Assembly (NCBI GenBank): GCA_905214865.1
Contig: CAJMNO010000015.1
Coordinates: 1-54,814, forward strand
Direction: 5' to 3'
DNA length: 54,814 nucleotides
Origin: an uncultured bacterium
GTDB lineage: Bacteria; Actinomycetota; Coriobacteriia; Coriobacteriales; Atopobiaceae
This document shows positions 18,105 to 26,406 of the stretch, piece by piece. The notes under the pieces were generated by a model. It was given only the letters and a program-made list of their open reading frames with translations, had not been told where the DNA came from and did not search any database. Made by a program: the position numbers and the translations under genes. Numbering within the stretch: position 1 is the stretch's first letter; each line of letters opens with the position of its first letter.

Positions 18105-18965
18105 CTACTTGGCCGCCAGCGCGGCTATTCCGAACGAGCCCGGGCCAGAGTGGCTCGCGATGACGCAGCCGGACTTGACCCACTCGATCTCGCGCGCACC
18201 ATGGTTGACCAGGATCTTCTCCACCACCGCACGGAGGAGGGGGTCGGGGCCGTCGCCCGAGGTGTACGTGAGGCTGACGCGCGAGAGGTCCATGGGCTCG
18301 CGGGTCACGAAGTCCTCAACCAGCTGCCCGACGCACTTGACCATGGTCCCGCGGCGCTTGCGCGTTGCTATCAGCTGGCCGTCCAGGACCTCGACCGTGG
18401 GCTTGATGCGCAGCAGCGTGGCTCCCAGGAAGGCAACGTTGGAGAGGCGCCCGCCCGCGCGCAGGTAGTCAAGGTCGCCGGGCACGAAGGCAAAGCGGAT
18501 GCGCCGCACCTGGTCGTCCACGAAGTCGGCGACGGCCTGCTCGGAGGCGTCAGGGTCAACCTCAAGCATGCGCGCGACGTTGGTGACCACCAGCCGCAGG
18601 GCGGACGAGACGGACTTGGTGTCCATCATCGTGACGTAGTCCCTTCCCTCGGTGGCAAGGTGCGCGCTGCGGTACGAGATGGTGGTCGCCGCGGAGTAGG
18701 CCAGGTACAGGATCTTGGCCGTGGGGTACTCCTCGTGGATGCGGTCGAAGGCGGTGACGAAGTCCTGCGGGGAGCAGCCGGCGGTCTGCGGCAGCTTGCC
18801 CGTGGTCTTGTAGCACTCGTACAGCTCCTCGGGGGCAAACGTGTCGTCGTCGCGCGACTGGGAGCCAAAGTTCACGTGCATGGGAACCACGACGATGCCG
18901 TGGCGGAGCGCCGTCTCCTGGTGGATGTCCGACCCCGACTCGGTGACGAGGATGTAGTCTGCCAT
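18105..18965 (-). CDS. DegV family fatty-acid-binding protein
   Basis: A 286-residue protein of normal length. The N-terminal domain begins DYILVTESGSDIHQE (the family's TDSxxD segment), followed by a TAGCSPQDF motif near 60 (TSQPSP-type), YLAYSAATTISYRSA, and a C-terminal domain ending SGCVIASHSGPGSFGIAAL, where HxGPG is conserved. DegV/FakB proteins bind an acyl chain, and in Gram-positives present it to the FakA kinase for phosphorylation and entry into phospholipid synthesis; no FakA gene is nearby. GAGGGAGAGG precedes the ATG. Confidence 0.92.
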   Translation of the reverse strand: MADYILVTESGSDIHQETALRHGIVVVPMHVNFGSQSRDDDTFAPEELYECYKTTGKLPQTAGCSPQDFVTAFDRIHEEYPTAKILYLAYSAATTISYRSAHLATEGRDYVTMMDTKSVSSALRLVVTNVARMLEVDPDASEQAVADFVDDQVRRIRFAFVPGDLDYLRAGGRLSNVAFLGATLLRIKPTVEVLDGQLIATRKRRGTMVKCVGQLVEDFVTREPMDLSRVSLTYTSGDGPDPLLRAVVEKILVNHGAREIEWVKSGCVIASHSGPGSFGIAALAAK

Positions 18966-19245
18966 GTGCCTCTCCCTCGGTATCTGAATGCGACACTCAT
19001 TATTGCATGTGTCCGTATTCCGATACTTCGGGCGAGAAGAGTCCACAACCGGGGGAGAGAAGCGTGGCGGCGGACTCGCGACCCCATCACCATGGCCGCC
19101 AGTGGCACCGGGCTCGCTGCGGTGGTGCCGCTGGCTGCCGACGCGAGCCGGACGCGACGATGGCACCCGCACCCCTCTCCCCCGCCGCCACCGAGACCGC
19201 CGGCAGGGTCGGGGCGTGCCGTCGCCCCGCGCGACGCCCTTGCCG

Positions 19246-19971
19246 CTAGAACGGCGCCTTGGTGGAACGGTGGATGCGGATCTCGTCCACCACGGCGTCG
19301 GTCCGGTGCGTGAGCAGGTACTCCACCGCGTCCGCCATGTCGTCAGGCTCGATCATCGGGACGCTCGCCAGGTCGGGGCGGGCCTCCCCCACCATGGCCG
19401 TCCGCACGCCTCCGGGCGAGACCACGTGAACGCGAATGCCCTGCTCGTACACCTCGTTTGCCAGCGACTTGCTCATGCCCAGGAGTGCGTGCTTGCTCGC
19501 GGCGTAGGCCGACTGCATGGGGTAGCCCTCGTGGGCGACCACCGAGCACACGTTCACGATCTCGGCCGCGGCCGACTCGCGCAGCAGGGGGAGACACTCG
19601 CGGCACAGGATGTAGGGTGCGCGCACGTTGGTCGCCAGGATGGCGTCGAGCTCGGCGGTCGTGGTCTCCTCCAGGCTCTTGCGGACCATGACCCCCGCGT
19701 CGTTCACCAGGACGTCCAGGCGGCCGACCTTCTCCCGCACCTCCTGGACGAGGGAGACAATCGCGTCCGCGTCCGTGAGGTCGCAGGCCATGGCATGGGC
19801 GGCCCTTCCCTTCTCGGCGACCATCGCGGCAGTCTCCTGCAACCTCGCGGCGTTCCTCCCCACGAGCACGACGTCACAGCCCAGCTCCGCGAGTCGCACC
19901 GCGATCGCCCGCCCAATGCCCGAACCCGCGCCCGTGACCAGCGCCACCTCGCCGTCGATGTCGTTGCGCAT
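19246..19971 (-). CDS. Short-chain dehydrogenase/reductase
   Basis: A 241-residue SDR. The cofactor motif is TGAGSGIG (13-20) and the catalytic set is Ser143, Tyr156, Lys160 (YAASK). An NDAG motif stands where NNAG is usual. It is a cytosolic NAD(P)-dependent oxidoreductase of unknown substrate; the short C-terminus and PGGVRTAM segment resemble general SDRs of the YdfG/serine dehydrogenase type. The chosen ATG (MRNDIDGEVALVTG) follows GAGAAAGGGGAC; an ATG 13 codons upstream is less likely. Confidence 0.9.
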   Translation of the reverse strand: MRNDIDGEVALVTGAGSGIGRAIAVRLAELGCDVVLVGRNAARLQETAAMVAEKGRAAHAMACDLTDADAIVSLVQEVREKVGRLDVLVNDAGVMVRKSLEETTTAELDAILATNVRAPYILCRECLPLLRESAAAEIVNVCSVVAHEGYPMQSAYAASKHALLGMSKSLANEVYEQGIRVHVVSPGGVRTAMVGEARPDLASVPMIEPDDMADAVEYLLTHRTDAVVDEIRIHRSTKAPF

Positions 19972-20278
19972 GGTGAGTCCCCTTTCTCCAATGCCGTCGG
20001 ATGCACCCATGGTAGCCCCACCGCTGCCCGATGGGGTAACCGTTCATTCGTCGTGGGGCCCACTTCGATCAGGCGCGGGGCGTTGACGCAGCGGTGAGTC
20101 AGACGGAGCAACCCGCACGGCATCCACCCGAGGTCTCGTCGCACCCATGGCATCCCTGCCGCTGCCCCGTCGCGCGGCTCCTCTCCCCTGTTTCTAGAAG
20201 GTGGCGGCGGGCTTGCGCGAACCGGTCAACGCGTGCGAGAGGCTAGAATCCCCTCAGGCGACGGCGATGGGAGGACGC
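19972..20278. other. Divergent intergenic region, nothing recognised
   Basis: It lies between the divergent SDR and hydroxyacid dehydrogenase genes and must hold both promoters. No clear -35/-10 pair, dyad or repeat of the families found elsewhere was seen. Confidence 0.3.
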
Positions 20279-21283
20279 GTGCCGACGAGGGTGCTGCTTG
20301 TGGGCGGACGGGAGCGCTACCTGCGCTATCTGCCGACGGACGTTCCAGTTGCCATGGAGAGCGAGAAGGTCTTTGTCGCACGCGACACGCCCGAGGACGA
20401 GGTCGTGGAGCGGGGGCGCGGCTGCGAGTTCATGTCCGTGGACGCGATAGTTCCCGTGCGGGCGTCGGTCATCGACGCGCTGGCGGACGCCGGGCTGCGC
20501 CTGATCCACTCCGAGGGCGTGGCCTACAACGCAATTGACATCGAGGCCGCGGCGCGGCGCGGGATTCCCGTCTGCAACTGCAAGGGGGCTAACGCGGGAG
20601 CGGTTGCGGAGCAGACCGTGATGCTCATGCTCGCCGCGCTGCGCGATGCCGCGTACTGCGACTCCGCTGTGAGGGACGGCCGGCAGATGCAGGTGAAGGA
20701 GCAGATGATGCTGCGAGGCTACCGCGAGCTCGCTGACTGCCGCGTGGGACTCGTGGGCCTGGGCGACATCGGGACCCAGGTGGCGCGACGCCTGCAGCCG
20801 TTTGGCTGCGAGGTCGCCTACTGGTCGCGGCACCGGCGCAACGAGGGGACGGAGCGGGAGCTCGGGGTCCGCTACCTGCCGCTGGACGAGCTGCTCTCGC
20901 AAAGCGACGTCGTCTCCCTGCACGTGGCCGTCACCGACCAGACGCGCGGCATGGCAGGCGAGAGGTTCCTCTCCCTCATGCCCAGGGGCTCCATCCTGGT
21001 GAACACCGCCCGAGGGGAACTGGTGGACAACCGGGCGTTGGCGGCTGCCCTGGAGTCGGGGCATCTCGCCGGTGCAGGGATCGACACCCTGGCGCCCGAG
21101 CCGGTGACCTGCGACAACCCCGTGCTGCTCCTCTCTCCCCAGGCGATGCGCCACGTGGTGCTGTCGCCGCACATCGGGGGCAACTCCGCGGGGTGCTTCC
21201 GCCGCGCGCACCGCATGGTTTGGGAGAGCTTCCAGGACGTGCTCGACGGGCGACGGCCGCAGTTCGTGGTCAACGACGTGTAG
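20279..21283 (+). CDS. D-isomer-specific 2-hydroxyacid dehydrogenase
   Basis: A 334-residue protein starting at GTG (MPTRVLLVGG). The GTG is preceded by GGGAGG at 4 bp, whereas the in-frame ATG at 20267 overlaps that site and lacks one of its own. The NAD-binding motif is GLGDIG (160-165), with catalytic Arg245 (NTARGELVD), Glu274 and His298 (SPHIGG). It catalyses NAD-dependent reduction of a 2-oxoacid or the reverse in the cytosol. The substrate is not evident. A Cys-rich NCKGANAGAVAEQ segment corresponds to the family's substrate-loop N-x-G-N/A region. Confidence 0.88.
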   Translation: MPTRVLLVGGRERYLRYLPTDVPVAMESEKVFVARDTPEDEVVERGRGCEFMSVDAIVPVRASVIDALADAGLRLIHSEGVAYNAIDIEAAARRGIPVCNCKGANAGAVAEQTVMLMLAALRDAAYCDSAVRDGRQMQVKEQMMLRGYRELADCRVGLVGLGDIGTQVARRLQPFGCEVAYWSRHRRNEGTERELGVRYLPLDELLSQSDVVSLHVAVTDQTRGMAGERFLSLMPRGSILVNTARGELVDNRALAAALESGHLAGAGIDTLAPEPVTCDNPVLLLSPQAMRHVVLSPHIGGNSAGCFRRAHRMVWESFQDVLDGRRPQFVVNDV

Positions 21284-21378
21284 CGGGGGTTGGAGGGAGC
21301 ATCCTACGGTCGTCCTTGACTCGCGGTGCCTGCCCGCAGGGGAGAAGGGCCGTCCAACCTCCTCCCAACCCCTCCCAC

Positions 21379-21707
21379 CGGCAGGAAGTGCGCCCCGCGT
21401 GTACACGCGGGGCGAGATTTCTGACATGGGCCATGTTCCGCTGGCGCGTTCCCCCTGTTGATTGGAAGCTGGGGCCAGTCCTTGCCAGAAAGTGAGTCCC
21501 GTGTGTACACGCGGGACGCGATCTTAGGCAGGAAGTCCCAGTACAGCTCCGCGGATGCCAGAAAGTCCCTCCCGCGTGTACACACGTCGGGAGGTTCCCG
21601 ACATCTGCCCTCTCCGCCGAAACGTTTCGCCTGTTGGCAGGGCATCGACGCTTCTCCGCCAGCAGAAAGTCCATCCCGCGTGTACACGCGGGGCGCGGTT
21701 TCCGACG
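21379..21707. repeat. Family A' array (GTGTACAC core), left of the ATPase gene
   Basis: Four 48-bp units at 21379-21426, 21483-21530, 21556-21603 and 21660-21707 are centred on GTGTACAC. Centre spacing is 104, 73, 104 bp. Outer arms differ between units but remain complementary within each, for example GCCCCGCGTG / CACGCGGGGC in the first and CCTCCCG / CGGGAGG in the third. A decayed family A unit follows near 21790-21822. Confidence 0.8.
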
Positions 21708-21777
21708 GAGACGCGGGCGGCACAAGGCCAAAGAGTGAAGACGGGTGCGGGTCACGCCCCGGGCGCGGCGGGCGGGG
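21496..21777. repeat. 282-bp direct repeat, copy 1
   Basis: Compared base by base, this stretch is identical to 23785-24066. Homology continues with divergence on both sides (about 21370 to 21821 against 23660 to 24133). The two copies bracket the ATPase gene at 22075-23502. Confidence 0.85.
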
Positions 21778-21829
21778 TGACGGCGGGGGCCCGATGTGAG
21801 CGATCTGGGGGGCAGGCCATGGTCGACAG

Positions 21830-22074
21830 GGGCGCGGCAGACAGTAACTGTTCTAGAGGGCGCGCGAGCGAGCTGCCGCCATGGTCCGATAGCTGATACT
21901 ACTCCACCCCACCGCTAGACCCGGCAGGACCCCAGAGAGCGGAGGACCTACTGTCTTTCCCTCTTCTTAGACCGCGACCAACAATGAACTTCCTACGCAG
22001 ACACAATTGACGTCACGGATTTCAAACAACAAGAGTGGCAGAGAAGCGTAACGGCAGCCACCGCTCGGCGAGCA
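21830..22074. other. 3' flank of the ATPase gene
   Basis: AT content rises from about 21890 relative to the surroundings. No gene or terminator hairpin was recognised. Confidence 0.3.
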
Positions 22075-23502
22075 TCAATCATACAGCCTCTCAGCATCAA
22101 CGAATGACCAGCCCTCTCCCACCTCCTTCTTGAACTCGTTATTCAACTGCTTGCGCGAGAAAATGACATAGGTCGTGGAGTCATACGCCCCCAGCAACTC
22201 CGCACGGTGAACGAGATCTCTTGCCACTTGTCGGGCATCGAACCGATTGCGCCACTTGCACTCCCCCACCAACAGCTCACTCCTGCGGTCGTTGCCGGCA
22301 ACAACATCAATGTCGGTCTGTTCATGGGCCGAGGGGTCGGTCCCCCACCAAGACCCAAAATGCACGGGTTGCAACGGCAGAGCACCCGCTCTTGCCTCTG
22401 CGACCACCCATTGCAGGCATATCTCCTCAAACCAGTGCCCAACGTAGGTGGGAATGTCGCTACTTCCCAGAAGGTCGCGGGCAACCAGCTCCCCCGCATC
22501 CATCTCGATGGAGTCAAGCTCCGGTTGCACAAAGCGATACCAGAAGGAAAACGCAGGCTCACTGATTCGGTAGATGCCTCTTCGTGACCTCTCCCTACTC
22601 TCCCCAAACGGGACACGCTTCTCCACAAGTCGCATCGAGACGAGCGTCCTCAGATATTTTGTCAGGGAAGACCGCTCCTCCCCTATTCGGTCCGCAATTA
22701 GCTGTGGCCTGTTTGCCCCGGAGGCGATTGCGTCCAGGATGGAGCTGTAGATTGCAGGCTCTCGCAGCTCCTGCCTCAGAAGCATGAGTGGCTCCTCGTA
22801 GAGCAGGCCTTCCTTGCGAAAGAAGAGCTCCTCGACATTGGTGGCAAAGCTTTCCTCAGAGTCAACCATCGACAGGTAGTACGGCGTTCCGCCAAACGCT
22901 GCGTAGTACCGAACCAGGTCCTCGCAACTCACCCCTGGGAGCATGAGCGCCGCCTCGCGATACCCAAAGGGCGAAAGGTGAATCTGCGCCGTGCGACGAC
23001 CAAACAGCGGGTTCTTCTCGCCCAGGCTCTCCTTGTTCCCCTGCAACCCCAGGACCTCCTCTTCCATGAATCCTTGATTGCTCCCAGTAAGGATCAGGAA
23101 CACGTTCGTATCGGAAAGGTACCTGTCACAGGCAATCTGAAGCGTGGAGACGAGACTCGCATTCCTCTGGGCGGCGTAGGGGAACTCGTCGAACACCACC
23201 ACCAGATGCTGGTCTCCCGCTTCGCTTGCCACGAACCTCAGGGCATCCTCCCACGTGCGAAACGAGCCCACGCCACGCGGGAGTCCGAAGTACCCGTATA
23301 TCGCAAGCGAGAAATCCGCGAGGTTCATTGCGTCACTCTGGACCTTCGCGGTAAAGGAGAGCGTTGGCTTTCCTTGGGCAAACCGCAATGTAAGAGCGGT
23401 CTTGCCAACCCTTCGCCGGCCGTAGAGAACAACCATCTGAAACCCGCCCCTTTTGTACAGGCGCTCGAGCTCAGCAAGCTCGTGCTCGCGACCAACAAAC
23501 AT
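22075..23502 (-). CDS. AAA+ ATPase with C-terminal PD-(D/E)XK domain (archaeal-ATPase/DUF234 type)
   Basis: A 475-residue protein. The N-terminal ATPase has Walker A YGRRRVGKT (27-35), Walker B VVVFDEF (Asp105, Glu106) and a sensor-like ILTGSNQGFM. The middle (about 250-330) holds a helical winged-helix-like segment. The C-terminal region has a nuclease-type core: Asp397/Asp399 (TDIDVV), then VGECKW (Glu414, Lys416). This is the architecture of the archaeal-ATPase plus DUF234 family, whose role is unknown. The start MFVGREHEL is supported by GGGAGGGG. Coding sequence is less GC-rich than its neighbours, suggesting acquisition. A 37-bp palindrome lies just upstream, and the whole gene sits between two homologous repeat arrays. 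Confidence 0.88.
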   Translation of the reverse strand: MFVGREHELAELERLYKRGGFQMVVLYGRRRVGKTALTLRFAQGKPTLSFTAKVQSDAMNLADFSLAIYGYFGLPRGVGSFRTWEDALRFVASEAGDQHLVVVFDEFPYAAQRNASLVSTLQIACDRYLSDTNVFLILTGSNQGFMEEEVLGLQGNKESLGEKNPLFGRRTAQIHLSPFGYREAALMLPGVSCEDLVRYYAAFGGTPYYLSMVDSEESFATNVEELFFRKEGLLYEEPLMLLRQELREPAIYSSILDAIASGANRPQLIADRIGEERSSLTKYLRTLVSMRLVEKRVPFGESRERSRRGIYRISEPAFSFWYRFVQPELDSIEMDAGELVARDLLGSSDIPTYVGHWFEEICLQWVVAEARAGALPLQPVHFGSWWGTDPSAHEQTDIDVVAGNDRRSELLVGECKWRNRFDARQVARDLVHRAELLGAYDSTTYVIFSRKQLNNEFKKEVGEGWSFVDAERLYD

Positions 23503-23529
23503 GCGCTTCCCCTCCCAGCTTGGAGTTCT

Positions 23530-23566
23530 TTGTATGATTACGTTCATACTACTCGTAATCATACAA
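23530..23566. promoter_or_regulatory. 37-bp palindrome upstream of the ATPase gene
   Basis: Perfect 13-bp arms (TTGTATGATTACG / CGTAATCATACAA) are separated by 11 bp. It ends 28 bp before the ATG at 23502, so it overlaps the probable promoter. It is AT-rich and unlike the surrounding GTGTACAC repeats. It is likely an autoregulatory or target site. Confidence 0.65.
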
Positions 23567-23667
23567 TTTGAGAGACTACAAGGGGGAGGCGACCCGACCC
23601 TGCTCAGCTCGCGGAGAATATCCACGAAGGAGAGAAGCTCAAGGGTGCTGGGTGCCGCTCCTCCCAC

Positions 23668-23996
23668 CGGCAGAAACCTCGTCCCGCGTGTACACACAAG
23701 ACGAGGCTCCTGACATGGTCTTGCCCCGTCGGCGCGTCTCCCCTGTTGACTGGAGGCCAGGACCTTCCCCTTGTCGGAAATCGCGTCCCGTGTGTACACG
23801 CGGGACGCGATCTTAGGCAGGAAGTCCCAGTACAGCTCCGCGGATGCCAGAAAGTCCCTCCCGCGTGTACACACGTCGGGAGGTTCCCGACATCTGCCCT
23901 CTCCGCCGAAACGTTTCGCCTGTTGGCAGGGCATCGACGCTTCTCCGCCAGCAGAAAGTCCATCCCGCGTGTACACGCGGGGCGCGGTTTCCGACG
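23668..23996. repeat. Family A' array (GTGTACAC core), right of the ATPase gene
   Basis: Four units at 23668-23715, 23772-23819, 23845-23892 and 23949-23996, with the same 104, 73, 104-bp spacing as the left array. The first two differ in sequence from their left-array partners (for example arms CCTCGTC / GACGAGG in the first). The last two are identical to them. Confidence 0.8.
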
Positions 23997-24066
23997 GAGA
24001 CGCGGGCGGCACAAGGCCAAAGAGTGAAGACGGGTGCGGGTCACGCCCCGGGCGCGGCGGGCGGGG
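23785..24066. repeat. 282-bp direct repeat, copy 2
   Basis: Identical to 21496-21777 and in the same orientation, offset by 2289 bp. Confidence 0.85.
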
Positions 24067-24205
24067 CGCACGCGAGCGCCGAGGCGGGGTGGCGGCGAGG
24101 GCCCGATGTGAGCGATCTGGGGGGCAGGCCATCGGCGACAGGTCGAGGCGTCCCCGACGTTTGCGCAGGTGGCAAGCCTGACGGTCGCCGTAGCCGCGAC
24201 ATCCA

Positions 24206-24709
24206 TGGCAGAGGACTCCCGATGTGTGCACACACGCCGGGAGTCCTCTGCCATCCCACCACCGTCTCGAACCAAATTGGCAGCGAAAGCCCGATGTGAG
24301 CACTCACATCGGGCGCCTCTTGCCAGGGTCAGGGCTCCGGCGGCCCGCCAACGGGGCCGACGCCGGGAACCCATGGCTCGAACGATATCGAAAGTGCTCA
24401 TATCGGGCTCCGGCTGCCATGATTTGACCGTTGATGCCAGGAGTCACGGTCAGTCACTTCTTCCGGCCTCTCGTGGCAGCGAGTTGCCCAATGAAGCGCT
24501 CGCACGTACGTGATGCGGCCGACCGGCCCCATTCTTGGACCCCAGCTGGCAGGGAACTGCCCGCTTGTGCACCCCGGAGGCCATGCGGCCGTCGGGCGAG
24601 AGGGGCGTTCCTACGTTTGGTCAGGTAGGTGGGCCGGCGGGAGACCCCCGTCCTCGTCTGATGGCAGCAAACTCCTCGCGCGGGCACTTACGCGGGCGGC
24701 CTGCCGCCA
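24206..24709. repeat. Family A array, six copies
   Basis: Units begin at about 24206, 24278, 24372, 24474, 24547 and 24662. The first (24206-24253) has near-perfect arms over 20 bp (GGCAGAGGACTCCC / GGGAGTCCTCTGCC) around GTGTGCACAC. The second (24278-24325) has the arm CCCGATGTGAG / CTCACATCGGG. The last four are partly decayed. Centre spacing is 72, 94, 102, 73 and 115 bp. Confidence 0.7.
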
Positions 24710-25111
24710 TGGTTCGATTGCTGATGACAGGAGCCAGGTCCGCACGGGGTTCACCCAAATGAGGGTCCAAAGGAAGGAGAGGTGACGGTCCCTCCCTTCT
24801 TAGACCCCCCGCGGGCGCGCGGGCGCAGATCCCAGCGGCTGAGACCGGCTGGAAGCCGGCGCCCCCAAAGCCGGCGGGATGGGCTCCGAGCGAGGCGCCG
24901 CGTCCCTCTCCCCCTGAGCAACGCCGCCCGCGAGAGGTAGCCCCGCGCCAGCGAACGGCGGCAAAGATCAGCAGTTTTTGCCCCTCTCACCTGCTCATTC
25001 CCACCTGGTGGAATCGCCATTCCACAGACCGAAACGGTTGGTCAAACAAGTCTCTGGCAGCCCCGTACCATCGATGCCAGTTGGTAGGGCAAGGCTCGTA
25101 AGGAGGGCGTC
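24710..25111. other. Upstream region of the FIST gene
   Basis: No gene is seen. Short inverted repeats of GCCGGC type occur near 24840-24880 and an ATTCCACC / GGTGGAAT-like dyad near 25007-25022. No riboswitch was recognised. Confidence 0.35.
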
Positions 25112-26290
25112 ATGTTAAAGGCTAGTGTCTATCAGAGCGACAAGCTGGATGCACGTGAGGCTGTTCGCGAGGTTGTCCAGGGGCTGAAGGCGCAGGATCC
25201 GGACGTCGCGCAGGCCAAGGTGGTGTTTGCCTACTCCAGCTGCGCGTACAACATCCCGTCGATGCTGGACGAGTTCTCGGCACAGCTGCCAGACGTGCCC
25301 GTGATCGGCAACACCTCGTTCACCGGCGTCATTACCCCCAAGGGCTTTGTGGGCGGGGACGGCTTTCTGGGCGCCATGGCGCTGAACGACCCCGACATGG
25401 CCGTGGGCGTGGCTGCCGAGCCCAAGACTGACGCGAGCCAGGACGCCGTGGAGCTGGGAGAGAAGGTCGCCAGGCTCGCGATGAAGGCCGCCGGCAAGGA
25501 CTGCGCCCCCTCCTACTACTACATGGCGGCGAGCCCGGCCGAGGAGGAGTACTACGTCAAGGGCATCACGCACGTGATTGGTCGCGTGCCGTTCTTTGGC
25601 GGCAGCGCTGCCGACAACGCCATCGCGGGGGACTGGAAGCTGTACACCTCGTCCGGGGACTTTGCCGACGGCGTGGCGGTCGCGTTCTTCTACACGGACA
25701 AGCCCATGGCCAACGTGTACACCGGCGCCTACCACGAGACGGGCGACGTGGGCGTGGTCACCAAGGTCATCGGCAACCGCACGCTCGCTGAGATAGACGG
25801 CGTCCCCGCGCTGGAGAAGTACGCCGAGTGGCGCGGCATGGACATCGACTCCCTGCGCGGCAGCGCGCTCCTGTCGGCGTCCGTGGTGTCGCCGCTGGGC
25901 GTGAAGGACCGCCTGGGCGACCTCGTGGCCATCCGTCACCCCATGGCCGGCAACGACGACGACACCATCGGCCTGGGCAACAAGGTCGCCAAGAACACCG
26001 CCGTCATCCGCATGGAGGCAACGGTGGACGAGCTCATCGACTCCACGGGCAAGACGCTGGGCGAGCTGGGAGAAAAGGTCGAGGACCCCGGCGCCTACCT
26101 GCTGGTCCACTGCGGCGGCAGACGCGCGGGCATCGGAGACCGCATCGGCGAGGTTGCGGACCAGCTCAAGTCCGCAGCCAATGGCGTGCCGTTCCTGTGC
26201 GAGTTCACGTTTGGCGAGTACGGCCAGGTGGACGACGGCGCCAACACCTGCGGCGGCCTGATGCTCTCGTTCACGGCACTCGGCAAGTAA
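25112..26290 (+). CDS. FIST domain protein
   Basis: A 392-residue protein with FIST N and C domains: an N-terminal VVFAYSSCAYNIPSML strand, a VIGNTSFTGVITPKGFVGGDG motif near 70-90, GRVPFFGGSAADN near 165, and a C-terminal LLVHCGGRRAGIGDR and FCEFTFGEYGQ region. FIST proteins are thought to sense small ligands such as amino acids, usually as modules of signalling proteins; this one stands alone without a kinase or methyl-accepting domain. AAGGAGGGCGTC precedes the ATG. It lies 116 bp before the aldehyde dehydrogenase gene on the same strand, with a hairpin between. Confidence 0.85.
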   Translation: MLKASVYQSDKLDAREAVREVVQGLKAQDPDVAQAKVVFAYSSCAYNIPSMLDEFSAQLPDVPVIGNTSFTGVITPKGFVGGDGFLGAMALNDPDMAVGVAAEPKTDASQDAVELGEKVARLAMKAAGKDCAPSYYYMAASPAEEEYYVKGITHVIGRVPFFGGSAADNAIAGDWKLYTSSGDFADGVAVAFFYTDKPMANVYTGAYHETGDVGVVTKVIGNRTLAEIDGVPALEKYAEWRGMDIDSLRGSALLSASVVSPLGVKDRLGDLVAIRHPMAGNDDDTIGLGNKVAKNTAVIRMEATVDELIDSTGKTLGELGEKVEDPGAYLLVHCGGRRAGIGDRIGEVADQLKSAANGVPFLCEFTFGEYGQVDDGANTCGGLMLSFTALGK

Positions 26291-26297
26291 GGGGGAT

Positions 26298-26356
26298 CGC
26301 CCCTCTCCCCCGGTCTCAGGAACGACAGGGATTGCCCGAGACACGGGAGAGGGGCG
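26298..26356 (+). terminator. Inverted repeat between FIST and aldehyde dehydrogenase genes
   Basis: Long arms CGCCCCTCTCCC..GGTCTC / GAGAC.CGGGAGAGGGGCG with a central loop. No U-tract follows. It could be an attenuating hairpin within the transcript. Confidence 0.4.
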
Positions 26357-26406
26357 TGACCCGGTCACGTTGCACCCAACCAACAAGGAATGGAGAGTGG
26401 TCCCTT

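Noticed and set aside
21300..21899. Plus- and minus-strand frames repeating PACTRGARF/SRVYTRDA-like peptides
   Set aside because: These translate the GTGTACAC palindromes. The peptides differ only as the DNA repeats do, and there are no ribosome sites.
21496..24066. Classical insertion sequence or composite transposon around the first ATPase
   Set aside because: There is no transposase or integrase and no terminal inverted repeats or short target duplication. The direct repeats are regulatory-type arrays, so transposition is not shown.
21379..24709. Regularly spaced repeats that could be CRISPR arrays
   Set aside because: The units are inverted rather than direct repeats, they vary between copies, the gaps are partly conserved and alternate between 25 and 56 bp, and no cas gene is present.
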